Origin: Paracoccaceae bacterium
Lineage (GTDB): Bacteria > Pseudomonadota > Alphaproteobacteria > Rhodobacterales > Rhodobacteraceae
Assembly (NCBI GenBank): GCA_021647745.1
Contig: JAKIUB010000013.1
Location: forward strand, 1 to 64,000
Length of the DNA stretch: 64,000 nt
Direction: 5' to 3'
Shown in pieces: positions 18,170 to 26,816 of this stretch. Both the position numbers and the translations under genes were made by a program. The notes below the pieces were generated by a model that worked only from the letters and a program-made list of their open reading frames with translations, had not been told where the DNA came from and ran no database searches. Position 1 is the stretch's first letter. Every line of letters starts with the position of its first letter.

Positions 18170-18649
18170 TCAGCCGTTATCCGGCTGGGTGGAACGATGT
18201 GGGCCGCGGTTGTTTTTTGGGCCTTTTTTGGCGGTTTCCCATTCTTCCAGAGAGATATCCCCGCTACCATCCCGGTCCAGCCGCTCGAATATCGGGCCAA
18301 GGTCGCGGGGGGACATTTCCTCCAACGAGAGGGTGCCGTTGCCGTCCTTGTCTTTGTTTTCCAGCATACGTGTTATGGTTTCCCCTGCGCGGTTCATGGC
18401 TTGGGTGAGCAGCTCGGCTTTGCCCAACTCGCCATCATCATTGGTATCTAGCTCGGCAAAGCGGGCTTCGCTTTTTTGTTGCATCTCTTCCAAGGTGAGG
18501 TTGCCGTCACCATTTGTATCCAGCGTTTCAAAGGGCGGGCGCTCCATGCCGCCACGGGGACCAGCTTCGCGCGCTTCAGCCAGAGCGGCAGTTGTGCCGA
18601 TTGCTATCAAAGAGAGTGTGGCCAGGCTGCCAAAAATAAGGTTTTTCAT
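18170..18649 (-). CDS. Secreted four-EF-hand calcium-binding protein
   Basis: 159 residues with a signal peptide (cleavage near ALAEA) and four calcium loops: DTNGDGNLTLEE, DTNDDGELGKAE, DKDGNGTLSLEE and DRDGSGDISLEE, all with Asp/Asn at positions 1, 3, 5 and Glu at 12, except that the second loop ends in a shifted acidic residue. Likely periplasmic. It lies directly upstream of the ECF sigma operon on the same strand, so it may be an output or an input of that system; this is inference. Confidence 0.85.
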   Translation of the reverse strand: MKNLIFGSLATLSLIAIGTTAALAEAREAGPRGGMERPPFETLDTNGDGNLTLEEMQQKSEARFAELDTNDDGELGKAELLTQAMNRAGETITRMLENKDKDGNGTLSLEEMSPRDLGPIFERLDRDGSGDISLEEWETAKKGPKNNRGPHRSTQPDNG

Positions 18650-18842
18650 GATTGCTCCTGCAAGCTGTGAGCGAGATCAACATTGCTTTGCGATCTTCAT
18701 AGGTAATACGCGGCAGCGCGCGGTTTCCGTCGCAAAAAATTCGATTTATCGGGACATCACGCCGCAGGGCAGCTTGCCTCACTACTTTTTGGGTAAATTT
18801 ATGATATAAAGGAAGCAGTAAAACCCCTTGAGGCAAGTGAAG

Positions 18843-19238
18843 ATGACAGACAGTATCCGCCCGCTCAAACCTGCACTAAAGCGGGGTTGGAAGCGTAAAT
18901 GCCCCAATTGCGGCAATGGACCAATGCTCAGGGACTATCTGAAAGTGCGTGATGAATGCCCGGTTTGCGGGGAAGAGCTGTTTCATCATCGTGCGGATGA
19001 CGGGCCGGCATGGGCAACAATATTAATAGCGGGGCATTTATTGGCGCCGCTGATGCTGTTTGTTTTTATTAGCTTTCGCCCGGAAGGCTGGGTGATGGCT
19101 CTGGGGTTTTCGGTGGTGTTTCTTACCTTGGCGTTATTTTTGCTACCACGCATAAAAGGCGCATTTGTTGCACTGCAATGGGCCAGGCGGATGCACGGGT
19201 TTGATCAGGTAAAAGCGCCGCGAAAAAATATGGATTAG
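18843..19238 (+). CDS. DUF983 membrane protein with two zinc-knuckle CxxC motifs
   Basis: 131 residues: N-terminal CPNCG and CPVCGEE (likely a zinc ribbon) followed by two membrane helices (roughly residues 60-80 and 85-105). This is the DUF983 layout, function unknown. I chose ATG 18843; an in-frame TTG at 18828 would add five residues. A TATGATATAAAG stretch about 30 nt upstream could be its -10 region. Confidence 0.8.
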   Translation: MTDSIRPLKPALKRGWKRKCPNCGNGPMLRDYLKVRDECPVCGEELFHHRADDGPAWATILIAGHLLAPLMLFVFISFRPEGWVMALGFSVVFLTLALFLLPRIKGAFVALQWARRMHGFDQVKAPRKNMD

Positions 19239-19274
19239 CTTTACAGGGACCGGCTTTGCGCGCATGTTGGAAGC

Positions 19275-19862
19275 ATGAATGAACTGGATAAAAGCAAGGT
19301 GATCCGCGATGCGGCGACCGTAGTTTTGCTGCGCGAAATTTCGGGTGTGCCTCATGTGCTGATGGGGCAGCGCGGGGCCAATGCGGCATTTATGCCAAAT
19401 AAATATGTATTTCCCGGCGGGGCTGTTGATACAATAGACCATAGCGGCTTTCTGGACGGGGTGGCGGATACGCGACTGGGCGGGCAGGCAACAGGGATAT
19501 GCGTGGCGGCCTTGCGCGAGCTGCTGGAGGAGACCGGCCTGCGTTTGCCCCCGCGTTACGGGGCGCTAAGGTTTATCTTTCGCGCGATCACCCCGCCCGG
19601 GCGACCCCGCCGCTTTGATGCGCGGTTTTTCATGGCGCGCGCGTCAGACCTGATTAATGATCCCGATAACTTTTCAAACGCGTGCGACGAGCTTTCCCAT
19701 CTCCACTGGATTGCGCTTGGCGAGAGCAAAACGCTTGAATTGCCGTTTATTACGAGTGTGGTTTTGGCCGAAGTTTCTGCGATTTTGCAACAGCCGGAGG
19801 CTAAGCATAATCCGCCGTTTTTTTATCATGAGGATGGGCGCTCCCATTTTGCGCTTTTGTGA
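19275..19862 (+). CDS. Nudix-family hydrolase
   Basis: 195 residues with VFPGGAVD and the core Nudix helix ALRELLEETGL, which supplies the metal-binding glutamates. The insertion between the glycine-rich strand and the helix is longer than in MutT and resembles the NUDT7/19-like group acting on larger substrates such as CoA derivatives; the true substrate is unknown. Starts 36 nt after the DUF983 gene. Confidence 0.82.
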   Translation: MNELDKSKVIRDAATVVLLREISGVPHVLMGQRGANAAFMPNKYVFPGGAVDTIDHSGFLDGVADTRLGGQATGICVAALRELLEETGLRLPPRYGALRFIFRAITPPGRPRRFDARFFMARASDLINDPDNFSNACDELSHLHWIALGESKTLELPFITSVVLAEVSAILQQPEAKHNPPFFYHEDGRSHFALL

Positions 19863-19883
19863 GCGTGATTGCCGTCGAAGGAC

Positions 19884-19909
19884 TTGACTTTGGGGGGTAA
19901 CGGTATAGA
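19884..19909 (+). promoter_or_regulatory. Possible rpmG promoter
   Basis: TTGACT (19884-19889) and TATAGA (19904-19909) lie upstream of rpmG. The 14-nt spacer is shorter than the sigma-70 optimum, so this is a weak call. Confidence 0.3.
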
Positions 19910-19969
19910 AGGCAGCTTCTAGAATAGATTTTTGGCACGCGTAGCGGGCCGGTCGCGAGGAGAAACAAA

Positions 19970-20137
19970 ATGGCGAAGCCAACCACCATCAAGATCCGCC
20001 TGAATTCAACAGCGGATACCGGCCACTTTTATGTGACCAAGAAAAACGCCCGCACCATGACCGAGAAAATGGTCAAACGGAAATATGATCCGGTAGCGCG
20101 CAAGCATGTCGAATATAAAGAAGGCAAGATCAAATAG
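19970..20137 (+). CDS. rpmG: 50S ribosomal protein L33
   Basis: 55 residues beginning MAKPTTIKIRLNSTADTGHF and ending with a basic EYKEGKIK tail; a textbook bacterial L33. It has GCGAGGAG before the ATG. This form lacks the CxxC pairs of zinc-binding L33. A hairpin with a T-run (20163-20190) follows, so it is probably transcribed alone. Confidence 0.95.
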   Translation: MAKPTTIKIRLNSTADTGHFYVTKKNARTMTEKMVKRKYDPVARKHVEYKEGKIK

Positions 20138-20162
20138 ATTTTGTATCTTGTAAAGTTTTAAT

Positions 20163-20190
20163 AGCCGGTGCCAAAGCGCCGGCTTTTTTT
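20163..20190 (+). terminator. Rho-independent terminator of rpmG
   Basis: AGCCGGTG / CGCCGGCT stem (one G-T pair), short loop, then a run of seven T. Located 25 nt after the rpmG stop. Confidence 0.85.
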
Positions 20191-20218
20191 ATGGTAAAGT
20201 CTGAGGGGGCGTATACAT

Positions 20219-20245
20219 AAAAAAGGGCGGGGAAATCCCCGCCCG
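20219..20245 (-). terminator. Rho-independent terminator of the Bax-inhibitor-1 gene
   Basis: On the minus strand an 8-bp stem of GGGCGGGG and CCCCGCCC (20225-20244) with a 4-nt loop is followed by six T. It lies about 25 nt after the stop of the minus-strand gene. Confidence 0.85.
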
Positions 20246-20268
20246 ATTTATTTATCCGGTGTTGGCAA

Positions 20269-21003
20269 CTAGTCGCGCGAACCCATGAACCGCAGCAGGA
20301 ACAGGAACAGGTTGATGAAATCCAGATACAGGGTCAGCGCCCCGAAGATCGCCATTTTCCCTGTTTCTGCGCCGGTCTGGGCCGCTTGCAGATACATGGT
20401 TTTGATCTTTTGGGTATCATAGGCGGTAAGGCCGGCAAAGATCAGCACACCAAGTGCGGACACCGCAAAATCAAGCGCGGCGGACTGCAAAAAGATGTTG
20501 ACGAGCATCGCGATGAACAAGCCAATTACACCCATGATCAAAAAGCTGCCCCATGCGGAGATGTCTTTTTTCGTGGTGTAGCCATAAAGGCTGAGCGCGG
20601 CAAACGAGATCGCGGTCACAAAAAATGTCTTGGCGATGGACGCATCGGTATAGACCGCAAAGATCCAGCTGATCGACAGCCCCATAAGCGCGGCAAAAGC
20701 ATAGAAAAACAACTGCGCACCGGCTTGGGACAAGCGGCTAACTGCGGATCCCATAAACAAGACCATGCCGAGTGGGGCGAACATGACGATCCAGCCAAAT
20801 ACATTTGGACTCAGAGTGACAGGATCACGCAGGATCGAGAGCAGCGCCTCGGAGCTGCCAAAAGAAAAAGCCACCAGACCTGTGAGCACCATAGCCACGG
20901 CCATTAGCCCGTATACTTTATTCATATGGGCGCGCAGACCGGCATCGATCTCTGCGCCCATGGTCGCCGAGCCAGTGCGGCGGACTGTATTATAGTTGGC
21001 CAT
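20269..21003 (-). CDS. Bax inhibitor-1 / YccA family membrane protein
   Basis: 244 residues with seven predicted membrane helices and the family pattern at the N-terminus (AHMNKVYGLM) and C-terminus (ALTLYLDFINLFLFLLRFMG). Members are proton-sensitive calcium channels or modulators of the FtsH protease; the bacterial role is not settled. The start at 21003 follows GGAGGG at a good distance; upstream in-frame codons are unlikely. Confidence 0.9.
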   Translation of the reverse strand: MANYNTVRRTGSATMGAEIDAGLRAHMNKVYGLMAVAMVLTGLVAFSFGSSEALLSILRDPVTLSPNVFGWIVMFAPLGMVLFMGSAVSRLSQAGAQLFFYAFAALMGLSISWIFAVYTDASIAKTFFVTAISFAALSLYGYTTKKDISAWGSFLIMGVIGLFIAMLVNIFLQSAALDFAVSALGVLIFAGLTAYDTQKIKTMYLQAAQTGAETGKMAIFGALTLYLDFINLFLFLLRFMGSRD

Positions 21004-21103
21004 TTGGACCCTCCAAAAAATTATACCTTCCCCGCAATCGCGCAGGGTCTTCTGTTTCAATATCGGGGTTATTTAACTCCATTTCAAGGGTTTTCCTACT
21101 GTT

Positions 21104-23644
21104 TCAGGTACGATTTCGCAGGATTTGTGCTGGTTTTTTAGCTAAAGGTGGCCATGCAAAGCCAAGCCCGGCCACCAGATTGGCCAAAGCCCCCCCAAAG
21201 ATGATCACAATCGCCGGTCCCCAGGCGAGGGAAAAACGGGCGCTCATCACATATTCCATCACCGCCCAGGCTGCCACGCTGCCCGCCAGTAGCGCTACCA
21301 GCCCCGCCGCCGCGCCCAGTATCAGGCTGCGCAGCGCAAAGCTCAGCAATATCCGCCCGCGCGAGGCGCCGAGGGTTTTTAGCACGGCCGCTTCAAACAC
21401 CCGCGCCTCGGCCCCCGCGGCCGCCGCGCCGATCAGCACGACAAACCCCGTCAGCAATGTTGCCGCCGCTCCCCAGCGGATGGCTGCACCAAGACTGTCT
21501 ATCGTAGCGCTAACCCTTTCTATCGCGTCGCGCACCGGAATTGCGGTGATGTTGGGGAAGTCGACTGCCATGATCCGCAATAGCCGGCCCTCGGCCCCCG
21601 GCGTGGCATATACCGTGGAGAGAAAGGTATGCGGCGCGCCTTGCAGGGCGTTCGGGCTCCAGACCATGACAAAGTTGATGCTCATATCCGAGAAGGTCAG
21701 GTCGCGCAGGTTGGCGATTTTGGCGGTCATGTCGCGGCCAAGGATATTAGCGGTGATCTCGTCGCCGATTTTCACTCCGATCTCGGCGGCTTCTTCCGCC
21801 GAAAAGCTCATCAGGGGCGGGCCGTCATAATCTTCGGGCCACCATTCGCCGGCCTGTAGTGTGCTGTTTTCGGGCAGGGTGGCTGAATAGGTGATACCAC
21901 GATCCCCGCTGACGACCCAGTGATCGCCCACAACATCGCGGGCATTCACGCCGTTGATCTCGGTGATTGTGCCACGCAGCATCGGAGCCGAGTCTACCTT
22001 TTCGACAGCTTCGTCCGCCATCATGGCTGCCTGAAATGTTTTGATCTGGTCTTTCTGGATGTCGAGCACAAAAAACGCCGGTGCGCGCTCGGGGAGATCT
22101 TGCGAGATGGTTGTACGCAGGTTGGTGTCTATCTGGCCGATGGCGGCCAGTACTGTCAGCCCAAGCCCGAGTGACAACACCACTGAAGTAGCCTCGAAGC
22201 CCGGCCCGCCAATTGAGCCAAGGGCGAGGCGTAGCGCTGGCCGGCCGCGCATCATACGCGCGCGGGCCAAGCGGCGGGCAAGCGCTCTGGTCAGGGTTGC
22301 TGCCAGCGCCAATGTGGCCAGCGCGGCCAAAATACCGATAGCGGCCCAGAGCGTGATCATCGGCACACCGGAAAAGCGCATCGCCAGATAGATCAGCAGC
22401 GCTGCCAAAACCAGCACCAGTATCACATAAGGCCAACGTGGCCAGTGCTGCCCCTTGCCCGAAACCTCCCGAAACAACTCCGCAGGGCTGATATCCACCG
22501 CCCGCGCCAGCGGCCAGATGCTAAAGATAAGCGCCGTCAGCAGCCCGTATATTGCCGCCTCCAGCAAAGGAGCCGGGTAGATGCCGGTCTCTATCGGCAC
22601 CGGTAAAATCTCGCCCAGAAGCGGGATCAACAGGGCCGGAATCCCACCTCCGATCAGCAGCCCCAGCCCGACCCCGAGCAGCGAAAGCGCCCCGATTTGC
22701 AAAAGATAAGTGGCAAAAATAGTGCCTCGCGTTGCACCGAATGATTTGAGCGTGGCGATGGTATCGGTTTTGCGGGCCAGATAGGCGCGCACCGCTGCCG
22801 ATACCCCGACCCCGCCAACAGCCATGCCCGCCAGCCCGACCATCACCAAAAACGAGCTGAGCCGGTCAACCACTTCTGAAATACCCGGCGCACCATTGCG
22901 GCTGTCGCGCCAGCGCATGCCCTGACCCTCGAAACGCGATTCGGCATCGGCTTGCAGGGCGGGCAGGTCGGGGTTCGGGCCGAGGCGCATACGGTACTTG
23001 CTTTCAAACAATGTGCCGGGGGTGAGCAACCCGCTGTCGGCCAGTGCTGCGCTGCGCACCATCACCCGTGGTCCGAGGCCAAGGTCCGATATCGATCCGT
23101 CCGGCTCGGCAATGATCGCGGCACGCAGGGTAAAACTTTGGGTGCCAAGGCGCACGGTATCGCCAACAGAAATACCCAGCCGGTCTATCAGGGCAGGGTG
23201 CGCCACCAGTCCGGGCAGGCCATCTTGCTCAGCAGCCAGTGCCTCGGCAAGGGGCATCGGCGGCTCAAGGGTGATACTGCCATATAGTGGATAAGCGGCA
23301 TCCACCGCCTTGACCTGGGAGAGGCCAAGCTCGGTTGTATCGCTGTCGGGGCGGGCTTGCAGCATGGAGCGAAAGGTGATGACCTCGGAGCTTTCAAGCG
23401 TATTTTCGGCCAGCCACGTGCGCTCGGCCTCTGTCGCTTGGCGGTGGGTGAAGTGCATTTCGGCGTCGCCCCCGAGCAAGGTTGAGGCCTCGCCGTTCAG
23501 GCCGGCCTCTATTGCCGCGCGCACGGTGCCTATACCGGCAATGGCCGCTACGCCTAGCAAAAGGCAGAGTAAAAACACCCGAAACCCGGCCAGCCCGCCG
23601 CGCAGCTCGCGCCGCGCAATCGGGAGCGCGTGTAACAGGCTCAT
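21104..23644 (-). CDS. ybbP: FtsX-like ABC transporter permease, YbbP type
   Basis: 846 residues with an N-terminal membrane helix, a large periplasmic region and two FtsX-type permease blocks (about residues 250-430 and 720-840). This double FtsX layout matches YbbP, the permease partner of YbbA, thought to act on lipids or lipoproteins at the periplasmic face. Its start overlaps the ATPase gene by 4 nt. Confidence 0.87.
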   Translation of the reverse strand: MSLLHALPIARRELRGGLAGFRVFLLCLLLGVAAIAGIGTVRAAIEAGLNGEASTLLGGDAEMHFTHRQATEAERTWLAENTLESSEVITFRSMLQARPDSDTTELGLSQVKAVDAAYPLYGSITLEPPMPLAEALAAEQDGLPGLVAHPALIDRLGISVGDTVRLGTQSFTLRAAIIAEPDGSISDLGLGPRVMVRSAALADSGLLTPGTLFESKYRMRLGPNPDLPALQADAESRFEGQGMRWRDSRNGAPGISEVVDRLSSFLVMVGLAGMAVGGVGVSAAVRAYLARKTDTIATLKSFGATRGTIFATYLLQIGALSLLGVGLGLLIGGGIPALLIPLLGEILPVPIETGIYPAPLLEAAIYGLLTALIFSIWPLARAVDISPAELFREVSGKGQHWPRWPYVILVLVLAALLIYLAMRFSGVPMITLWAAIGILAALATLALAATLTRALARRLARARMMRGRPALRLALGSIGGPGFEATSVVLSLGLGLTVLAAIGQIDTNLRTTISQDLPERAPAFFVLDIQKDQIKTFQAAMMADEAVEKVDSAPMLRGTITEINGVNARDVVGDHWVVSGDRGITYSATLPENSTLQAGEWWPEDYDGPPLMSFSAEEAAEIGVKIGDEITANILGRDMTAKIANLRDLTFSDMSINFVMVWSPNALQGAPHTFLSTVYATPGAEGRLLRIMAVDFPNITAIPVRDAIERVSATIDSLGAAIRWGAAATLLTGFVVLIGAAAAGAEARVFEAAVLKTLGASRGRILLSFALRSLILGAAAGLVALLAGSVAAWAVMEYVMSARFSLAWGPAIVIIFGGALANLVAGLGFAWPPLAKKPAQILRNRT

Positions 23645-24309
23645 GCCAGCGCTCCGTCGCGCAGCTCTATGATCCGGTCGCAGCGTGCGGCCAGCTCGGA
23701 GGCATGGGTGACCAGCACCAGTGTCGCGCCGTGGCGATCGCGCAGATTAAACAAGAGGTCGATGATGGTTTCGCCGGTGGTGCTGTCCAGATTGCCGGTT
23801 GGCTCGTCGGCCAGTAATATATCAGGGCGGGGGGCGGCGGCGCGAGCCAGCGCCACGCGCTGTTGTTCGCCGCCTGAAAGCTGGCTTGGATAGTGATCTG
23901 TGCGGTCGCCAAGGCCGACATCCTCTAGCTCGGCGCGGGCTTTGTCAAAGGCATCCCTGTCGCCGGCCAGTTCTAGCGGAGTGGCAACGTTTTCCAGCGC
24001 TGTCATGGTCGGAATCAGGTGAAAGGACTGAAACACAATGCCCATATGATCTCGGCGAAAGCGCGCCAGCGCATCCTCGTTTAGCGTAGCGAAATCCTGC
24101 CCCAATGCGGTGATGGTGCCGCCGGTGGCGCTTTCCAGCCCACCCATCAGCATTAGTAAGGACGATTTTCCAGAACCGGACGGGCCGGTCAGGCCGATGC
24201 TCTCGCCGCGCTCGACATTTAGCGAAATGCCCTTAAGTATAGGCACTGGTCCGGCATTGCCTTGCAAGGTAAGCTGGACATTATTAAGCGAAAGGACGGG
24301 TTTGCCCAT
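23641..24309 (-). CDS. ybbA: ABC transporter ATPase, YbbA/LolD type
   Basis: 222 residues: Walker A GPSGSGKSS, Q-loop FQSFHLIPTMTALENV, signature LSGGEQQRVALARA, Walker B ILLADEPTGNLD and the H-loop VTHA. Belongs to the MacB/LolD/YbbA ATPase group. It pairs with the downstream ybbP and is divergent from a TesA-like gene, the same arrangement as in Escherichia coli. I start it at ATG 24309, where the core begins; the longer frame would overlap tesA. Confidence 0.9.
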   Translation of the reverse strand: MGKPVLSLNNVQLTLQGNAGPVPILKGISLNVERGESIGLTGPSGSGKSSLLMLMGGLESATGGTITALGQDFATLNEDALARFRRDHMGIVFQSFHLIPTMTALENVATPLELAGDRDAFDKARAELEDVGLGDRTDHYPSQLSGGEQQRVALARAAAPRPDILLADEPTGNLDSTTGETIIDLLFNLRDRHGATLVLVTHASELAARCDRIIELRDGALA

Positions 24310-24988
24310 GCGATATTCCCCTGCGATTATAGTTGGCAAAATATATAAGTGCTTTATCGCTGGCCGCAAGGCGCACTTTGTTGTGGCTATGGCAATGGCG
24401 CTACTGGCAAGCACCGCGCAGGCACAGCAACGGGTGGTGGCATTCGGTGATTCGCTGACCGCCGGATTTGGCTTGCCGCAAGAACAGGGATTTGTGCCGC
24501 AGCTTCAGGCGTGGTTGCAAGGGCAGGGGGTCGATGCCGTGGTGATCAATGCCGGAGTGTCTGGCGATACCACCGCTGGCGGCAAGGCGCGGGTTGGCTG
24601 GGTGCTGGATGAGGGTGCCGATCTGGTTATTCTGGAGCTGGGGGCGAATGACATGCTGCGCGGGGTCAGCCCTGCCGAGGCGCGTCGCAATCTGGATGCG
24701 ATATTGGCTGAAATTACGGCTCGCGGTATCAAGGTATTGGTGGCGGGTATGTTGGCACCGCCCAATTATGGCGAGGATTACCGGGTGGAGTTTGACGCGA
24801 TATATCCCGAGCTTGCGGCTAAATATGGTGCCGATCTATATCCGTTTTTCCTTCAGGGATTGGGGCAGGCCGAGGGTGTGGCCGAATTGTTTTCGCTGAT
24901 GCAATCCGATGGTATGCACCCCAATGCCAAAGGGGTGCAGCTGATTGTCGAGGATATCGGGCCGGTGGTGCTGGATGCGCTGCAATAG
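24308..24988 (+). CDS. tesA: SGNH-family arylesterase / lysophospholipase L1 (TesA-like)
   Basis: Periplasmic SGNH hydrolase: catalytic GDSLTAGFG (block I, Ser about residue 49), GANDMLRG (block III) and DGMHPN with the catalytic Asp and His (block V). A signal peptide ends at AQA. The start is uncertain: ATG 24308 overlaps the ybbA start codon, leaving no promoter space, while ATG 24389 gives a short signal peptide and a 79-nt divergent gap. Context with ybbAP is conserved widely. Confidence 0.88.
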   Translation: MRYSPAIIVGKIYKCFIAGRKAHFVVAMAMALLASTAQAQQRVVAFGDSLTAGFGLPQEQGFVPQLQAWLQGQGVDAVVINAGVSGDTTAGGKARVGWVLDEGADLVILELGANDMLRGVSPAEARRNLDAILAEITARGIKVLVAGMLAPPNYGEDYRVEFDAIYPELAAKYGADLYPFFLQGLGQAEGVAELFSLMQSDGMHPNAKGVQLIVEDIGPVVLDALQ

Positions 24989-25035
24989 CGCGGCGGTTTT
25001 CGGGTCGGGTTAATATTCAATTTTCATTATGGTAA

Positions 25036-25059
25036 AGAAAAAGGGCACCATGGGTGCCC
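25036..25059 (-). terminator. Terminator between tesA and the DUF1127 gene
   Basis: GGGCACC / GGTGCCC stem with a 3-nt loop (25043-25059). The T-run (TTTTTCTTT) is on the minus strand, so it mainly serves the DUF1127 gene; it may act weakly for tesA. Confidence 0.75.
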
Positions 25060-25087
25060 TTGAATGTGAGTAGGTTTTGGCTGGAAT

Positions 25088-25282
25088 TTACAGCCAAAAC
25101 GGCTTGGCGGCCTCGATTTGTGCGTCGCGGGCGCTGATGCCGATATCATCAAGCGCGGCATGGTCAAGCTTGGCCAGCGCGGCGCGGCTGCGGGCGCGGG
25201 CTGTGGTGTTTAGCACCCAGAGGGCAACCGTATTCAGTGAAATAGCCGGGAAAGTTATGGTTTTGAGCGCGAGAGTTTGCAT
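25088..25282 (-). CDS. DUF1127 small protein
   Basis: 64 residues; the C-terminal half RAALAKLDHAALDDIGISARDAQIEA is the DUF1127 (YjiS-like) domain (quoted in parts: LAKLDHAALDDIGIS). Members in alphaproteobacteria have been linked to RNA turnover and to phosphate and carbon metabolism, mostly as small regulatory proteins. Divergent from the LysR gene; a start at 25294 is also possible. Confidence 0.82.
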   Translation of the reverse strand: MQTLALKTITFPAISLNTVALWVLNTTARARSRAALAKLDHAALDDIGISARDAQIEAAKPFWL

Positions 25283-25314
25283 GATTGCCTCCATCAGGGT
25301 TTGTGTTGTGTTTG

Positions 25315-25331
25315 CGTGAACTCATTTCACG
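25315..25331. promoter_or_regulatory. Inverted repeat in the DUF1127/lysR divergent region
   Basis: CGTGAA-N5-TTCACG, 17 nt, directly before the proposed lysR -35. Possible operator for the adjacent LysR-type regulator or another dimeric factor. Confidence 0.35.
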
Positions 25332-25333
25332 GG

Positions 25334-25362
25334 TTGATATATATGGCAATGGGTGAGATAAG
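25334..25362 (+). promoter_or_regulatory. Candidate lysR promoter
   Basis: TTGATA (25334-25339), 17-nt spacer, GATAAG (25357-25362), 42 nt before the proposed GTG start of the LysR gene. Spacing is ideal and the -10 is a 4/6 match. Confidence 0.45.
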
Positions 25363-25403
25363 TAAAATGAATGATTGTTTCGCAAAGCATAAGGAATGGT
25401 GAT

Positions 25404-26261
25404 GTGATTAGAAATCTGGATCTTACCGCGCTACGCTCGTTTATCACAGTGGCCGAGCTGGGCGGGGTTACCAAGGCGGCGGCGCAACTGCATCTGACCC
25501 AGTCGGCGGTATCCATGCAGCTAAAGCGGCTGGAAGAGGCGTTGGGCCAGGCGCTGCTGGTGCGCTCGGGGCGGGGGGTGCGGCTATCGCTTCAGGGGGA
25601 GCAACTGCTGGGCTACGGGCGGCGTATTTTGGCTTTGAATGACGAGGTATGGCTGCGCATGACCGATGCGCAATTCGAGGGCGAGGTCAGCTTCGGGGTG
25701 CCGGCGGATATCGTTTATCCGCATGTGCCGGGCATATTGAAGCGGTTCGCGCAGGATTATCCACGGGTAAAGGTGCAGCTGGTTTCTTCTTATACCGAAT
25801 ACCTGAAGGGTCTGCTGGCGGCAGGCAAGATAGATATGATCCTGACTACCGAGCACGGTATGGAGAAGGGCGGAGAAGAACTGCGCACCGCACCGCTGAT
25901 CTGGGTGGGCGGAGAAGATGGCCGCGCGTGGGAGGAGCGCCCCTTGCGGCTGGCTTTCGAAGGTAACTGTATTTTCAGGCCGACCGCGCAGCGTGCGCTG
26001 TCTGATGCGGGGATCGAGTGGGATATGGTCGTGACCTCGAATTCGACCCGCACCATCGAGGCCACGGTTTCGGCAGATTTGGCCATCCATGCCTTGCTGG
26101 CCGAGACCTCCTCGCCCTATATGCATGCGATCAGCCATAATGGTGCGCTTCCCGAGCTGCCGATGTTTAACATAAACATGTATGTGGCCAAAGGCGCGCG
26201 CCGTGAAATGGCCGAGCGGCTGGCTGAATATGTGCGGCTGGCCTACGGGGCAGATGGCTGA
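25404..26261 (+). CDS. LysR-family transcriptional regulator
   Basis: 285 residues: N-terminal HTH (about residues 5-65, GGVTKAAAQLHLTQSAVSMQ in the recognition region) and a periplasmic-binding-protein-like effector domain from about residue 90. I prefer the GTG at 25404 with AAGGA at 25391, because the domain starts there; an upstream ATG would add 11 residues. It is convergent with the doxX gene of the bufferin-type cluster, so it need not control that cluster. Effector unknown. Confidence 0.88.
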   Translation: MIRNLDLTALRSFITVAELGGVTKAAAQLHLTQSAVSMQLKRLEEALGQALLVRSGRGVRLSLQGEQLLGYGRRILALNDEVWLRMTDAQFEGEVSFGVPADIVYPHVPGILKRFAQDYPRVKVQLVSSYTEYLKGLLAAGKIDMILTTEHGMEKGGEELRTAPLIWVGGEDGRAWEERPLRLAFEGNCIFRPTAQRALSDAGIEWDMVVTSNSTRTIEATVSADLAIHALLAETSSPYMHAISHNGALPELPMFNINMYVAKGARREMAERLAEYVRLAYGADG

Positions 26262-26267
26262 GGCCCG

Positions 26268-26810
26268 CTATTTCAGGCCGATCACCCTGTCAACCGAAAG
26301 CGGCCCGCCGCCACGCACAAAAAGCACCAGCAATACGGTGATCCAGAACAGGCGTTGATCCATGATAGGGCTATCCTGTATGCGGTCAAACCAGCCGCCG
26401 ATGGTGGCGGCATCGGCCTGATGGCCGGTAATATCCACCAGCGTCTGCACCGCGATAAAGCCGATCATGCCCAGTGCGGCAAGGCGGGTAAATAGCCCGA
26501 TCAGCAGCAAAACCGGCAGGATGAATTCTGCATAAGTGCCGGTATAGCTGATTAATTTATGGAAAAAGCCGAGCTGGGAGGGGTCATAGCCCGCCGCCTC
26601 GAAGCTAAGCGGCAGGATCTGGCCATAAGCGCCAAAACCAAGGCTGAAAATATTATCGCCGAGCTTCAGGGTGGCCGAGTTCCAGAAATAGACAAAAAGC
26701 ACGGCGACAAAGGTAAAACGGGCCAAACTAGGCAAAAACCACGGCTCCAGCTTTTTGGACAGACCGGTCAGGAGGGTGTTATGCAGGTTAACAATCATGG
26801 ACATAGGCAT
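26268..26810 (-). CDS. DoxX-family membrane protein of the bufferin-type cluster
   Basis: 180 residues with four membrane helices (about 28-45, 85-105, 110-130, 155-170), the DoxX layout. DoxX genes commonly accompany DUF692/DUF2063/DUF2282 clusters; a redox or transport role is suspected but not established. It follows bufC by 6 nt and is the last gene of the operon. ATGs at 26810, 26804 and 26798 are all possible. Confidence 0.8.
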   Translation of the reverse strand: MPMSMIVNLHNTLLTGLSKKLEPWFLPSLARFTFVAVLFVYFWNSATLKLGDNIFSLGFGAYGQILPLSFEAAGYDPSQLGFFHKLISYTGTYAEFILPVLLLIGLFTRLAALGMIGFIAVQTLVDITGHQADAATIGGWFDRIQDSPIMDQRLFWITVLLVLFVRGGGPLSVDRVIGLK

Positions 26811-26816
26811 ATTCCT

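Noticed and set aside
16706..18649. Reading the ECF cassette as the SigF-type regulator of the bufferin cluster
   Set aside because: Bufferin genes in some alphaproteobacteria are controlled by an ECF sigma, but this cassette is 10 kb away and carries a CnrX-like sensor; nothing in the sequence links them.
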